Assembly (NCBI RefSeq): GCF_965218685.1
Contig: NZ_OZ244657.1
Coordinates: 2,728,001-2,792,000, forward strand
Length of the DNA stretch: 64,000 bases
Source of the DNA: Thalassobius sp965218685
Lineage (GTDB): Bacteria > Pseudomonadota > Alphaproteobacteria > Rhodobacterales > Rhodobacteraceae
Direction: 5' to 3'
Position numbers and translations under genes: made by a program. Below, piece after piece: positions 29,521-38,828 of this stretch. The notes beneath the pieces were generated by a model, which was given only the letters and a program-made list of their open reading frames with translations, did no database searches and had not been told where the DNA came from. Positions within the stretch are counted from its first letter, which is position 1; each line of letters begins with the position of its first letter.

Positions 29521-32500
29521 TTACTGAGTCACTTTGGGAGGCGGGCGGCGGAATATCTCTCGGAACATGCCAGGTGTAAAGATCGAGAGTGGATTGATCC
29601 CCACGCGCGGGTCATCGCTGGGGCCCTTCATTGTGAAGTTAAAGCCAAGCAGCCCTTCGCCCTTGCGCGTTAACACCGAACCGATGGCATTCAGCGCATA
29701 GATCGGAGAGAAGACCCCCTGCATGTCCATCACCTTGTTTTCAATGTCATAAATTCCATCCATGGACAGCCCGATCGAGGTTCCGACTGCGCTGCTTTTG
29801 GTGATGACGACCTGCGCGGGCGTGATGCGGAAATCGGCCTCGACCTCGCCGAAATGAATGCCGCCGCCGCTCATCTGTTCCAGCAGGCCCACGATGCTGG
29901 CCGCACTTAAAAGGTTCGCGATGGCCGGGGCATCCTTAAGCCAGACCGACTTGATGGTCATTTTGCCGTCATAGCTGTCGGCGCCCACGGGGCTTAGGGT
30001 CAGGTGCATCTGCCCCTTGTCCGCCTGATCCAGCAAACCGGCCGCGGCCAGCGCGGCACCTGCCTCGTTCGACGTAATGGTGAAGGCGCTTCGGGTATTC
30101 TTGGGGGTCATCTGCCCGGTAATGCTGGCCTTGCCGTTCACTGCGCCGACAAAGCGGCCGGTCATGCCGCCGCTGTGGGCCTGAAACTCTCCGCGAAACC
30201 CGGTCAGCGACAGGCTTTCGGTGATCTGCAACCGGTCCAGACGCACGTCCATCGGAACGACCGAGGATTTCCCGGACCCGCTGGACGCGCCCTGCCCCAT
30301 ACGGCGCAGATCAAGCCATCCGCCATTGATTTCAACAGCCGGTGCTGCGCCTTTGCCGCGGCCGACCAGCGTGATCGGGGCCGACAGCCACGCCCCCGCC
30401 TTGACCGAGGAAAACTCGGCCCGGCCCAGGCCGCCATTGTTTTTCAGCGTTACCGACCCCTCGGCGCTCAGGCCCTTGGCCTGCAAACTCATACGTTCGA
30501 CTTGGGGAACCTTGCCCAGAGTGCCAGCGATCGCGAAGTCGCCGGTGCGGGATTTGGGCAGGCTCCAGCCAAGCTCGGGGATGCGCAACCCGATCCCGGC
30601 CAGATCGGACGTACCGCTGAACCTTGGCGCCTGCCCCTGTTTCAGATCGATCGCAAAGCGCGCAGGACCCGCGCCGAAAATCGTTCCGGGTGGCAAAGCA
30701 ATGTTGAACTCATCCAAAAAGGTTGGCGAAACGGTCAGAGTGCCCTCGACCCGGCTGACCTTTTGCGGATTGTCCTGGATGGCCGAGACCCACCGCCCTT
30801 GGAACCCAACCTGCCCGATGCGCCCTTGGCCGCTGATCGTGACGTTCTGGTTCGACGCCTTTACGTCCAGCCCTGCGGCAGCAAATACCTTGTCGGGGAT
30901 CAGCTTGGTGCTGCGAACATTTTCCAGCTGGGCCGAGATGTCATAGCGCACTTCGGACCGCGGAAGTTTCTTTTTCAGCCTCAAGAAGATCGAGCCCTGA
31001 GCCCGCGCCATGCCATCGGCCAGCGTCACGGGCCGTTCGGCCTTGGTCATCACCTGCAAAGGTTCGTGATCCAGCAGCGACAGGGCAGCGGTGATGGTAC
31101 TGTGGGTGTTCAGTCGCACCTCGGCCGGTGGCCCCTTGATCCGCACATCATCAATGATCAGGCTGGTGCCGGTGGCGTCAATCTGGCCACCCTGTGGCGG
31201 CGTGACTGTGCCCCGCTCGGCGGTTACCACGAAACGCGACCCCAGCAATTCAGCCCGGCCTGCCGCGTTTTTAATGTTCGGCATATGCTTGAGAAACCGG
31301 ATATCGCCGTCAGTGAACTCGGTCGACAGATAGAGATTGGGCTTTTTACCTTGCTGCGCGCGCAGGGCCAGCTGTGTGTTCGTCAGCGTAAGCGCCGCGA
31401 TGTTCTGGGAAACCCATGTCCGGGTCTTGGGCTTTAGCGTTTCGGGCCAGAAATCCATCACCGTGGTTTCGCTCAGGTCCGCGACCTGCCCGTTCAGGGC
31501 CAGGTTCCAACCGATATCATCGGCGCGCATCTTGCCATCGACCACCAGCACATGACCGTCCTTTGACAGGTTCAGCTCGCCCAAGGTGAACTCGAACGGA
31601 TCAAGATCCAGCCGAAAGGTCATGTCCGCATGATCCAGCGAGACGGGCTGCGGATACAGGTTGTTCGGATTGGCCTGTGCCCCCGAGATCCAGAATTGCC
31701 CCTGCAGCTGCGTCGGCCAGCCCCCCTTGGCGCCGACCAAAAGGGCCTTTCCCTCGGCCCGGCCGCTAAACTGGGGACTTTTCACCGAGAGATCGTCAAA
31801 AGTGATCAGTTGCGTTTCGGGATCAAAACCGAAATAGGCGCGTGCGGACTGGAACGCGATCGGGCGGGTCTGGTCATTGGGCTGCAGCGCCCCCTGCCCG
31901 ATCTGCAATGTGCCGGACAGGCGGCCCAGTTGCCCCTGGTCATCCACGCCCACCCGCAAAGCGCCGCTGATCGGCGCCCGGATCGCTTCCAACCAGGCAA
32001 GCGCACCCACCTGGCTGGCAATATCGCGCGAGGCCATGTCCTCGAAGGACATGCCGAACTTGGCATCCAGCGCCCCGATCTGGCTTTCATAGTTGACTTC
32101 GACCGTAGTGGCATAGTCATAGCCCCCCAGCAAAGCCATGTCGCCGCGCACCCGCAGGTCTTCGCCGTCGCGGTCCAGGACAAAACGCGCGCCGTCCACC
32201 GTCCAGGCCCGGTCTGCGCGGGCGTCTTCATAGCGCAGGGTCAGCGCCTCGGCTTCGACACGGGTCAGCGCGGCCAGTTCGGGTGTCAGCAGCAGGGCGT
32301 CCAGGCTGGCGATCAGCTCGGCGACGCTGGCGGCCTCCTGAGTTTGCTCGAACGAGCCAAAGGACAGGTCAAAGAATCCATCCACACGGCGCCGTACGTT
32401 CACCGTGGCGCCGCTCAGCACCAGTTTGCTCAGCAAGATATCCCCGCGCAGCAAAGGTTCAAACGCCACCCGCGCTTCAAGGTTGGCAAGGCTCAGAACC

Positions 32501-32811
32501 GGGCGGCCGTCCTCGGCGGTGATCTCGGCGTCGCGGAACTGAATCCTGGGGCGCCCGCCGCGCGGCACCAGAAATGAGATATCGCCGAAATTGATGTCCG
32601 AGCCCGGCAAGGCATCACTCAGGCGCGCCTCGACACGGGAGTGCAGCCATTCGGGCGCCTTGATGGGCCTGTCTGCGTGGAAATAGACAACGCCCCCCGC
32701 GCCCGCGATCAGCAGACCGACGAAGATCAGCACCCACCACAGCCATCCCCAGTGGCGGCGCGGATGGGCACCCGCCGTCGTGGTGTCTGGTGTGTTGTCG
32801 TCTTTGCTCAT
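29521..32811 (-). CDS. AsmA-like / DUF3971 (YhdP-type) envelope protein
   Basis: 1,096 residues. A cytoplasmic N-terminus is followed by one transmembrane helix (about 21-44). The very long periplasmic region is rich in short beta strands with an N-terminal DUF3971-like part and an AsmA-like C-terminal part (GVNPLSIFTPGMFRE-like end, with FNFTMKGPSDDPRVGINPLS in the last 40 residues). Such repeating-beta-groove proteins (AsmA, TamB, YhdP) are thought to bridge the inner and outer membrane and carry phospholipids. Function here is inferred from architecture. It lies just upstream of queA in one operon and is divergent from bcp. Confidence 0.85.
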   Translation of the reverse strand: MSKDDNTPDTTTAGAHPRRHWGWLWWVLIFVGLLIAGAGGVVYFHADRPIKAPEWLHSRVEARLSDALPGSDINFGDISFLVPRGGRPRIQFRDAEITAEDGRPVLSLANLEARVAFEPLLRGDILLSKLVLSGATVNVRRRVDGFFDLSFGSFEQTQEAASVAELIASLDALLLTPELAALTRVEAEALTLRYEDARADRAWTVDGARFVLDRDGEDLRVRGDMALLGGYDYATTVEVNYESQIGALDAKFGMSFEDMASRDIASQVGALAWLEAIRAPISGALRVGVDDQGQLGRLSGTLQIGQGALQPNDQTRPIAFQSARAYFGFDPETQLITFDDLSVKSPQFSGRAEGKALLVGAKGGWPTQLQGQFWISGAQANPNNLYPQPVSLDHADMTFRLDLDPFEFTLGELNLSKDGHVLVVDGKMRADDIGWNLALNGQVADLSETTVMDFWPETLKPKTRTWVSQNIAALTLTNTQLALRAQQGKKPNLYLSTEFTDGDIRFLKHMPNIKNAAGRAELLGSRFVVTAERGTVTPPQGGQIDATGTSLIIDDVRIKGPPAEVRLNTHSTITAALSLLDHEPLQVMTKAERPVTLADGMARAQGSIFLRLKKKLPRSEVRYDISAQLENVRSTKLIPDKVFAAAGLDVKASNQNVTISGQGRIGQVGFQGRWVSAIQDNPQKVSRVEGTLTVSPTFLDEFNIALPPGTIFGAGPARFAIDLKQGQAPRFSGTSDLAGIGLRIPELGWSLPKSRTGDFAIAGTLGKVPQVERMSLQAKGLSAEGSVTLKNNGGLGRAEFSSVKAGAWLSAPITLVGRGKGAAPAVEINGGWLDLRRMGQGASSGSGKSSVVPMDVRLDRLQITESLSLTGFRGEFQAHSGGMTGRFVGAVNGKASITGQMTPKNTRSAFTITSNEAGAALAAAGLLDQADKGQMHLTLSPVGADSYDGKMTIKSVWLKDAPAIANLLSAASIVGLLEQMSGGGIHFGEVEADFRITPAQVVITKSSAVGTSIGLSMDGIYDIENKVMDMQGVFSPIYALNAIGSVLTRKGEGLLGFNFTMKGPSDDPRVGINPLSIFTPGMFREIFRRPPPKVTQ

Positions 32812-32929
32812 CTCTGCCTTGCGCTTGCGGGCCGCCCGTGGCGGAACATGGTCTTTATTCTTTTGCTTAACGCTCTATTACTACAGCCCAAACCGCGACG
32901 CACCCCCACAGCCCCAAAAGGAGCGCAAA

Positions 32930-33391
32930 ATGACCGACGCCAAGACCCCGGCCCCCGATTTCACCCTGCCTCAGGATGGTGGCGACCCAGTAACCCTGTC
33001 GGAACTGCGCCCTGCTCCTGTCGTTTTGTTCTTCTACCCCAAAGACAACACCCCCGGCTGCACCACCGAGGCGATCGATTTCACCGCCGCTTTGCCCGAG
33101 TTCGAAAAGCTGGGCGTCAAGGTCTTTGGCGTATCCAAGGATTCGCTCGCAAGCCATGCAAAATTCCGTGAGAAAAAAGAACTGGGCGTGCCGCTGCTGT
33201 CGGATGCAGAAAGCGACCTAAGCGAACGTCTGGGCGTGTGGCAGGAAAAGAAGATGTACGGCAAAACCTTCTGGGGGATCGTCCGCTCGACCTTCCTGAT
33301 CGACGCTGATGGCAACATCGCCCGCGAATGGCGCAAGGTGAAGGTCAAAGGTCATGTCGACGAGGTGCTGGAGGCCGCGCGCGCCCTATGA
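32930..33391 (+). CDS. bcp: Thioredoxin-dependent peroxiredoxin, Bcp family
   Basis: 153-residue Bcp/PrxQ-type peroxidase reducing hydroperoxides. Peroxidatic Cys44 lies in YPKDNTPGCTTEA. The resolving cysteine five residues later in E. coli Bcp is isoleucine here, and no other cysteine occurs in the protein, so it works as a one-Cys enzyme that needs an external thiol. ATG 32930 follows AAAAGGAGC; longer upstream forms overlap the divergent AsmA-like gene. It overlaps the next gene by four bases (ATGA), so the pair is coupled. Confidence 0.94.
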   Translation: MTDAKTPAPDFTLPQDGGDPVTLSELRPAPVVLFFYPKDNTPGCTTEAIDFTAALPEFEKLGVKVFGVSKDSLASHAKFREKKELGVPLLSDAESDLSERLGVWQEKKMYGKTFWGIVRSTFLIDADGNIAREWRKVKVKGHVDEVLEAARAL

Positions 33392-34218
33392 CCAAGACCC
33401 TGACGGAAATGGCGGTCGAGGTTCTGACCACCGCCGATGGGCGCGAAAAAACCGCCCTGTCGCACAAACATGCCGCCACTTGGTTTGCCGCTCGGGACGC
33501 AGGCGTGTCGATCCCCGTGGGCACAGCCTACCCGCCGCTGCGCCCTGCGCGCCCCGAAAAACCCGAATTGCTGGACCCGCGCGACGTGCCACGCCGCCGT
33601 CCCGGATCCGTTCAGGGGCGGACGGCGATCCTGCACGCGGTCGCTCATATCGAACTGAACGCAGTGGATCTGCACTGGGATATCGTCGCGCGTTTCGGAC
33701 ACATCCCGATGCCCATGGGGTTCTATGATGACTGGGTGAAATCGGCTGACGAAGAATCCAAGCATTATAACCTGGTCTGTGATTGCCTCGAGGCGATGGG
33801 CAGCCACTACGGTGCCCTGCCCGCCCACGCCGGCATGTGGCGCGCCGCCGAGGACACAGTGGATGACATTCTGGGCCGCTTGGCCGTGGTTCCAATGGTG
33901 CTTGAGGCCCGCGGCCTGGACGTCACCCCCGGCATGATCAAGATATTCCAGAACGCCAAGCAGGACGACGTGGTTAACGCACTGAACGTGATCTATTCCG
34001 AAGAGGTCGGGCATGTTGCATACGGGTCCAAATGGTTCCATTTCCTGTGCGGGCGTCATGACAAGGACCCCAAACAGGTGTTTCACGATCTGGTACGCAA
34101 GTATTTCCACGGGCCGCTGAAACCACCCTTCAACGAGGAAAAGCGCGCCGAGGCGGGCCTTCCGCCCGATTTCTACTGGCCGCTTTCAGACGAAACGCCT
34201 CCGCCTCATGCCCGCTGA
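33388..34218 (+). CDS. DUF455 ferritin-like protein
   Basis: 276-residue DUF455 protein with a ferritin-like four-helix core. Candidate di-iron ligands are seen in AVAHIELNAVDLHWD, DEESKHYNLV, LEARGLD and YSEEVGHVAYG, matching the E...ExxH twice-repeated pattern. The family has no well-established reaction known to me; an oxidase or hydroxylase role is possible. Its ATG overlaps the bcp stop, linking it to peroxide defence. It starts at 33388 because the upstream extension is the shadow of bcp in another frame. Confidence 0.88.
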   Translation: MTKTLTEMAVEVLTTADGREKTALSHKHAATWFAARDAGVSIPVGTAYPPLRPARPEKPELLDPRDVPRRRPGSVQGRTAILHAVAHIELNAVDLHWDIVARFGHIPMPMGFYDDWVKSADEESKHYNLVCDCLEAMGSHYGALPAHAGMWRAAEDTVDDILGRLAVVPMVLEARGLDVTPGMIKIFQNAKQDDVVNALNVIYSEEVGHVAYGSKWFHFLCGRHDKDPKQVFHDLVRKYFHGPLKPPFNEEKRAEAGLPPDFYWPLSDETPPPHAR

Positions 34219-34398
34219 GTTTCGGCGAGTTTTCGCCGGGATTTCCGGGCAGAGGCGGGTTTTGTCCGCCCAAAGGTTTCCAATGGGTTAAACTCCTTGC
34301 CCTCTGCGACAGTCGCCGCTAATCAAATTCTCGGCGCAGGCTGGCATCAGACCAAAAGGCCGCGCTGTGACTTGGGGATGAAAGGTAAGGACAGTCTG

Positions 34399-35736
34399 GT
34401 GCGAACACGACTGGCAATTAAATTCGACGCGACGCTGGAAAAGCTGTTTCCCGAACGCCGCGTATTTCTGCGATCCGACACGGACACGCGTTTCATACGC
34501 CTGCGTCCGGTCACGCAGCTGATCGGCTTTACCGGCTCGGCCATGCTGGTGGCCTGGGCGATCGTCGCAACAGCCGTGTTGCTGATGGATTCGATCGGAT
34601 CGGGCAATTTCCGCGAGCAGGCAAAACGCGACCGCGTCACCTATGAAACCCGCCTGAACATCCTGGCGGACGAGCGCGACACCCGCGCCCACGAAGCCCT
34701 TGCCGCGCAGGATCGTTTCAGCAAGGCGCTCGAGCAGATCTCGGTGATGCAATCGCAGCTGCTGGAATCTGAAACCCGCCGACGCGAGCTGGAGACCGGG
34801 ATCGAGGTCATCCAGAACACCCTGCGCCGCACCATGCACGAGCGCGATGACGCGCGCACTCAGCTGACCGACCTGCAAATCCAGCAGGCTGACAGCGAAA
34901 ACGGCGGCGCGCTGGCCAGTGCCTCGCCCGAAACTTCTGAGACCATGAACTTTCTGGTGACCGCCCTTGGTGACACCGCCGTCGAACGTGACCAGATCAT
35001 CGCCGACGCGCAGGGCGCGCTGACCCGTGCCGAGGAACTGACGCGAGAGCTGCGCCTGATGCAGGATCAGAACGAGCAGATCTTCCGCCAGCTTGAGGAC
35101 GCGATGGCCGTATCGGTGCAGCCGCTGGACAAGATGTTCCGCGCCGCCGGCATGAACACGGACTCGATCCTGTCGCAAGTGCGGCAGGGCTATAACGGCC
35201 AGGGTGGCCCGCTGATGCCGCTGTCATTCTCGACCCGCGGCGAAGACACCCACCCCGACCTGGATCGCGCCAACCGGCTGCTGAACCAGATGGATCAGTT
35301 GAACCTTTATCGCATCGCCGCCGAGGGCGCGCCCTTTGCCACCCCGGTGCACCGTGCCTATCGCTTTACCAGCGGCTTCGGCTATCGCCGCGATCCCAAG
35401 ACCGGCGGCAAGCGCATGCACCGCGGTGTGGATTTCGCCGGCCCCGTCGGCACCCCCCTGCACGCGACAGCCGATGGTGTCGTGGTTCACGCGGGCTGGT
35501 CCTCGGGATATGGTCGGCTGGTAAAAATCAAGCACGCGTTTGGAATCGAGACGCGATACGCCCATATGTCTAAAATTATCGTTAAAGAGGGGCAAAAGGT
35601 ATCGCGCGGACAGCGTATTGGTGATATGGGAGCCTCTGGGCGAGTTACCGGACCCCATCTTCACTATGAAGTGAGAGTGGACGGAAAAGCCGTCAATCCG
35701 ATGATCTTTATCAAGGCAGCACGAGATGTTTTCTAA
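34399..35736 (+). CDS. M23-family (LytM-type) peptidoglycan endopeptidase
   Basis: 445 residues by my start. One transmembrane helix (about residues 37-57) is followed by a long coiled coil (about 65-240) and a C-terminal LytM domain whose zinc ligands are all present: HRGVDFAGP (His and Asp) and GPHLHYEV (HxH). This is an active metallo-endopeptidase acting on peptide crosslinks in the periplasm. I chose GTG 34399 because AAGGA lies eight bases upstream and the RTRLAIK start fits; ATG 34378 is the alternative. It overlaps the bactofilin gene by 11 bases, the classical pair for cell-shape control. Confidence 0.88.
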   Translation: MRTRLAIKFDATLEKLFPERRVFLRSDTDTRFIRLRPVTQLIGFTGSAMLVAWAIVATAVLLMDSIGSGNFREQAKRDRVTYETRLNILADERDTRAHEALAAQDRFSKALEQISVMQSQLLESETRRRELETGIEVIQNTLRRTMHERDDARTQLTDLQIQQADSENGGALASASPETSETMNFLVTALGDTAVERDQIIADAQGALTRAEELTRELRLMQDQNEQIFRQLEDAMAVSVQPLDKMFRAAGMNTDSILSQVRQGYNGQGGPLMPLSFSTRGEDTHPDLDRANRLLNQMDQLNLYRIAAEGAPFATPVHRAYRFTSGFGYRRDPKTGGKRMHRGVDFAGPVGTPLHATADGVVVHAGWSSGYGRLVKIKHAFGIETRYAHMSKIIVKEGQKVSRGQRIGDMGASGRVTGPHLHYEVRVDGKAVNPMIFIKAARDVF

Positions 35737-36211
35737 GAGCAAAATCAACGAACCCGCCCCCAAGGCCACCGAAACCGCCAAACCGGCAGCGCCCGAAGCT
35801 CCGGCTGCGGCGCCCAAGTCTGATTTCAAGGCATCGGCCCCCAAGGCGAAACCCCCGGCTTCGATCCTGTCCTCGGATCTGACCATCACCGGCAATCTGA
35901 AAACCACCGGTGACATTCAGGTCGAAGGCACAGTCGAGGGCGATATCCGCGCCCACCTGCTGACCGTGGGTGAAACCGCCACCATCAAGGGCGAAGTGAT
36001 CGCGGACGATGTGGTTGTGAACGGCCGCGTCGTGGGCCGTGTGCGTGGCCTGAAGGTCCGCCTGACCTCGACCGCACGCGTCGAAGGCGACATCATCCAC
36101 AAGACTATCGCGATCGAAAGCGGTGCGCATTTCGAAGGTTCGGTGCAGCGTCAGGACGACCCGCTGACCACCAAAGGTGCGGCCAAACCGGCCCCCAAAG
36201 CCGAAGGCTAA
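35726..36211 (+). CDS. Bactofilin
   Basis: 161-residue bactofilin, a cytoskeletal protein that polymerises without nucleotide. A disordered Ala/Pro/Lys-rich N-terminus (about 45 residues) precedes the beta-helical core with repeats such as VEGTVEGDIRA, IKGEVIADDVVV and VEGDIIHKTIAI, and a short basic tail follows. Bactofilins often scaffold M23 peptidases of the kind encoded directly upstream, with which this gene overlaps by 11 bases; together they are expected to localise wall hydrolysis. A terminator follows. Confidence 0.95.
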   Translation: MFSKSKINEPAPKATETAKPAAPEAPAAAPKSDFKASAPKAKPPASILSSDLTITGNLKTTGDIQVEGTVEGDIRAHLLTVGETATIKGEVIADDVVVNGRVVGRVRGLKVRLTSTARVEGDIIHKTIAIESGAHFEGSVQRQDDPLTTKGAAKPAPKAEG

Positions 36212-36236
36212 GCCACGGGGCACACCCCTAATGCAG

Positions 36237-36269
36237 CGCCGCCCCGGATCATTCCAGGGGCGGCGTTTT
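36237..36269 (+). terminator. Terminator after the bactofilin gene
   Basis: CGCCGCCCC (36237-36245) pairs with GGGGCGGCG (36257-36265), followed by TTTT. Confidence 0.85.
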
Positions 36270-36274
36270 GCGTT

Positions 36275-36859
36275 TCAGGCTTCCAGTTCCACATCCCAAT
36301 ACAGGAAATCCATCCAGCTATCGTGCAGGTGGTTTGGTGGAAATTTGCGGCCCATGTTCTGCATCTCTCCAGACGATGGACGCCGGGGCACCTTGCGCAA
36401 ATGCATGCCCGCCCGGCGCAGAGATTTCGAGCCCTTCTTGAGGTTGCAGGGCGAGCACGCGGCCACCACGTTTTCCCAGCTTGTAATCCCCCCCGAGGCG
36501 CGCGGCACCACGTGGTCAAAGGTCAGATCCCCGCGGCTTCCGCAATACTGGCAGCGGAATTCATCCCTTAAAAACAAATTAAAGCGCGTGAATGCCACGC
36601 GCCTTTGAGGTTTTACGAAATCTTTCAGAACGACCACCGAGGGGATGCGTATCTGGGTACTGGGGCTACGGGCCGTGGTGTCATATTCGGCCACTACATC
36701 GACCCGATCCAGCCAAACCGCCTTGACTGCCTCTTGCCAGGGCCACAGCGAAAGCGGGTAATAGGACAAGGGCCGGTAGTCGGCGTTCAGCACCAGCGCA
36801 GGGTGATGTCTTAACGCGCCAGGGTCTCTGACAAACTCGGTCCTGAAATCTCCGTCCAT
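36275..36859 (-). CDS. HNH endonuclease-domain protein
   Basis: 194 residues from ATG 36859. The C-terminal half has a zinc-HNH module: CQYC, then the catalytic FDHVVPRASGG, then NVVAACSPCN. The N-terminal half (LNADYRPLSYYPLSLWPWQEA) is the conserved partner domain of this stand-alone HNH family, common in alphaproteobacteria with no known role. An in-frame start at 36970 would add 37 residues and would make the DnaA-box sequence coding; the shorter start fits the family better. It is not next to any phage or restriction gene. Confidence 0.88.
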   Translation of the reverse strand: MDGDFRTEFVRDPGALRHHPALVLNADYRPLSYYPLSLWPWQEAVKAVWLDRVDVVAEYDTTARSPSTQIRIPSVVVLKDFVKPQRRVAFTRFNLFLRDEFRCQYCGSRGDLTFDHVVPRASGGITSWENVVAACSPCNLKKGSKSLRRAGMHLRKVPRRPSSGEMQNMGRKFPPNHLHDSWMDFLYWDVELEA

Positions 36860-36926
36860 CGGCAAAACGTCTCCCTGCCTGTCCAAAATCAGCTTGGGAA
36901 TCAGGGCGGGGAGTCTCCGCCCCAAT

Positions 36927-36935
36927 TTATCCACA
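36927..36935 (+). promoter_or_regulatory. Perfect DnaA box upstream of the HNH gene
   Basis: TTATCCACA is the exact consensus DnaA box. It lies 68-76 bp before the HNH start at 36859 and between it and the divergent VOC gene. A single box is likely a transcriptional or titration site, not an origin. Confidence 0.4.
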
Positions 36936-37062
36936 ACTATATCTCGTGGTGACAATGGGGCAACCCCCATGATCTGCCATCGAGCCTAATGTGCGGAAAT
37001 GACAAACAGATGACGCGGTGCGCCCAATTCACAGGCAGTGCTGTCGGGGGTATGGTGGATGC

Positions 37063-37473
37063 ATGCTGACACCTGCTGCCATACTGGAAACCGCCCTGTA
37101 CGCGCCCGATCTGGACGCCGCGCAAGAGTTTTATGAGACCGTGCTGAACCTGGATCTGCTAACCCGCGCCGGGGATCGGCATGCGTTCTTTAAGCTGGAA
37201 AGGGGGATCTTGCTGCTGTTCAATCCCGCCCAAACAGCACAACCCAGCCAGCATGCCTCGATGCCCGTGCCGCCACACGGCGCAACCGGGCCGGGGCATC
37301 TGTGTTTCGCGGCCAGCCGTGACCAAATCAATGAATGGCGCGACCGGCTGAACGCTCTTGGGGTCAGGATCGAGGCAGAGTTTGATTGGCCGAACGGGGC
37401 CAGATCCCTGTATTTTCGCGACCCGGCAGGCAATTCCCTGGAATTCGCCGAGCCGCGTTTGTGGGGATTTTAA
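37063..37473 (+). CDS. VOC (glyoxalase/bleomycin-resistance-like) protein
   Basis: 136-residue VOC-fold protein with two beta-alpha-beta-beta-beta modules. The first holds ALYAPDLDAAQEFYETVLNL, the second GHLCFAA and the final metal-ligand region RDPAGNSLEFAE with its conserved Glu. Likely metal ligands are the His in PGHLCF and the last Glu. The reaction is unknown: the fold covers glyoxalases, dioxygenases and drug-binding proteins. ATG 37063 follows a weak GGTGGA. It overlaps the convergent esterase gene by four bases. Confidence 0.85.
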   Translation: MLTPAAILETALYAPDLDAAQEFYETVLNLDLLTRAGDRHAFFKLERGILLLFNPAQTAQPSQHASMPVPPHGATGPGHLCFAASRDQINEWRDRLNALGVRIEAEFDWPNGARSLYFRDPAGNSLEFAEPRLWGF

Positions 37474-38135
37474 AGCCCAAGCTTGTCGCGCATGAAGGCC
37501 AGCGCAACCGACAGCCCGTCGGGTGCAATACCGTGCGCGGTACCTTTTTGGATGTGGGCATAAACCTCTTTAAAGCCCGCCTCTTGCAGGGCTTCAGCGG
37601 CTTCGGGCAACGATTGCACGGGCACCACGTCGTCCTGATCGCCATGAACCAGCAGGATCGGCGGCTTGCTGATCGCCTCGTCCTTCAACAGCTCGGGCGA
37701 CATCAGACGACCCGAGAAAGCGACGATACCCGAAACCTCGTCTTCGCGACGGGGGGCAACGTGCAAAGACATCATCGTGCCTTGCGAGAATCCGAACAGC
37801 ACCATTTGTTCAGGCAGCATGTCGTTATCGACCAAGACCCCATCCAAAAAGGCGTTCAGGTCTTCGACGGCTTGCTGCATCCCGCGCTCTTGCTCTTCCT
37901 GGGACGAGCCGTCGATCCACGGGATCGGGAACCACTGAAACCCCATGGGCGCGCCGGCGCAGGCCTCGGGGGCGTCGGGGGCGATGAACAGGGTATCGGG
38001 CAGATGATCTCCCAAGGGGTCAGCAAGGCCCAGCAAATCCGCGCCATTGGCCCCATAGCCATGCAGGAACACCACGACCGAGCGCGCCTCTCCTGATTTT
38101 GGTTCCACCCGGCCAGCTTTCAACACGCGAGTCAT
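37470..38135 (-). CDS. Phospholipase/carboxylesterase family hydrolase
   Basis: 221-residue alpha/beta hydrolase of the phospholipase/carboxylesterase group. FLHGYGANGADL gives the oxyanion loop, GFSQGTMMS the nucleophile serine, HGDQDDVVP the aspartate and GTAHGI the histidine, so the catalytic triad is complete. No signal peptide is seen. ATG 38135 overlaps the end of the upstream glycosylase gene by four bases; extension upstream would run into that gene. The natural substrate is unknown. Confidence 0.9.
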   Translation of the reverse strand: MTRVLKAGRVEPKSGEARSVVVFLHGYGANGADLLGLADPLGDHLPDTLFIAPDAPEACAGAPMGFQWFPIPWIDGSSQEEQERGMQQAVEDLNAFLDGVLVDNDMLPEQMVLFGFSQGTMMSLHVAPRREDEVSGIVAFSGRLMSPELLKDEAISKPPILLVHGDQDDVVPVQSLPEAAEALQEAGFKEVYAHIQKGTAHGIAPDGLSVALAFMRDKLGL

Positions 38136-38761
38136 CTGATCCCTTCCCTTTGTTTTTTCAGCCTGTAATAGGCCCATAGAATCCGCGCCGCCACACTGCG
38201 CCAGGGGGACCATCTGCCCGCCATCTGCCTCAGCGCCTTTTCACGCGGCCGTTCGGGTAGGTCGTAGAGGATACGGGCGGCCTCCTGCAAGGCCAGATCG
38301 CCCGGCGCGAACACATCTGCGCGCCCAAGGCTGAACATCGCGTAGATTTCCGCCGTCCACACACCGATGCCAGTAATGTCGGTCAGGGTGCTGATCACCT
38401 GCTGGGTGGGCGCTGCGCGTAAACCGGCATAGTCGATCCCGGCCTCGGCCAGGGCCTTGGCATAGCGTGCTTTCTGGCGGCTCAGCCCCAACGCGCGCAG
38501 ATCCTCGGCACTTGTGCCGCTCAGCGCCGCGGGGTCAGTCATCCCTGCCCCTTCAAGCCGCGCCCAGATCGCACCAGCCGAGGCAACGCTGACCTGTTGG
38601 CTGACGATCGCGTTCAAAAGCTGCGCAAACCCATCTGGCCGCAAGCGCAAAGGCAAGGGTCCCGTTACCGCATAGGCCCGCGCCATTGCCGGATCGGCCG
38701 AGCACAGCCACGCCGCGCCTTCGGCCACGCACTCAGGTGACTGGATGATACGCTCGGCCAT
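38132..38761 (-). CDS. DNA-3-methyladenine glycosylase II-like (HhH-GPD)
   Basis: 209-residue HhH-GPD glycosylase that removes alkylated purines in base excision repair. IVSQQVSVASAGAIW matches the AlkA-group conserved helix. The helix-hairpin-helix LTDITGIGVWTAEIYAMF is followed by the catalytic aspartate in FAPGDLALQ. There is no iron-sulfur cysteine cluster, which separates it from Nth/MutY. It starts at ATG 38761 and is coupled to the esterase behind it. It is divergent from cobA. Confidence 0.93.
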   Translation of the reverse strand: MAERIIQSPECVAEGAAWLCSADPAMARAYAVTGPLPLRLRPDGFAQLLNAIVSQQVSVASAGAIWARLEGAGMTDPAALSGTSAEDLRALGLSRQKARYAKALAEAGIDYAGLRAAPTQQVISTLTDITGIGVWTAEIYAMFSLGRADVFAPGDLALQEAARILYDLPERPREKALRQMAGRWSPWRSVAARILWAYYRLKKQREGIR

Positions 38762-38828
38762 GCTGTCCCCCTTGGTTTACTGGGTGTTGCCTCTTTTCGA
38801 ACACGGGAAAACCGCCCATACAAGGGAA

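Noticed and set aside
34223..34238. CGGCGA-GTTT-TCGCCG hairpin after the DUF455 gene
   Set aside because: Stem is present but there is no T-run; too weak to call a terminator with confidence.
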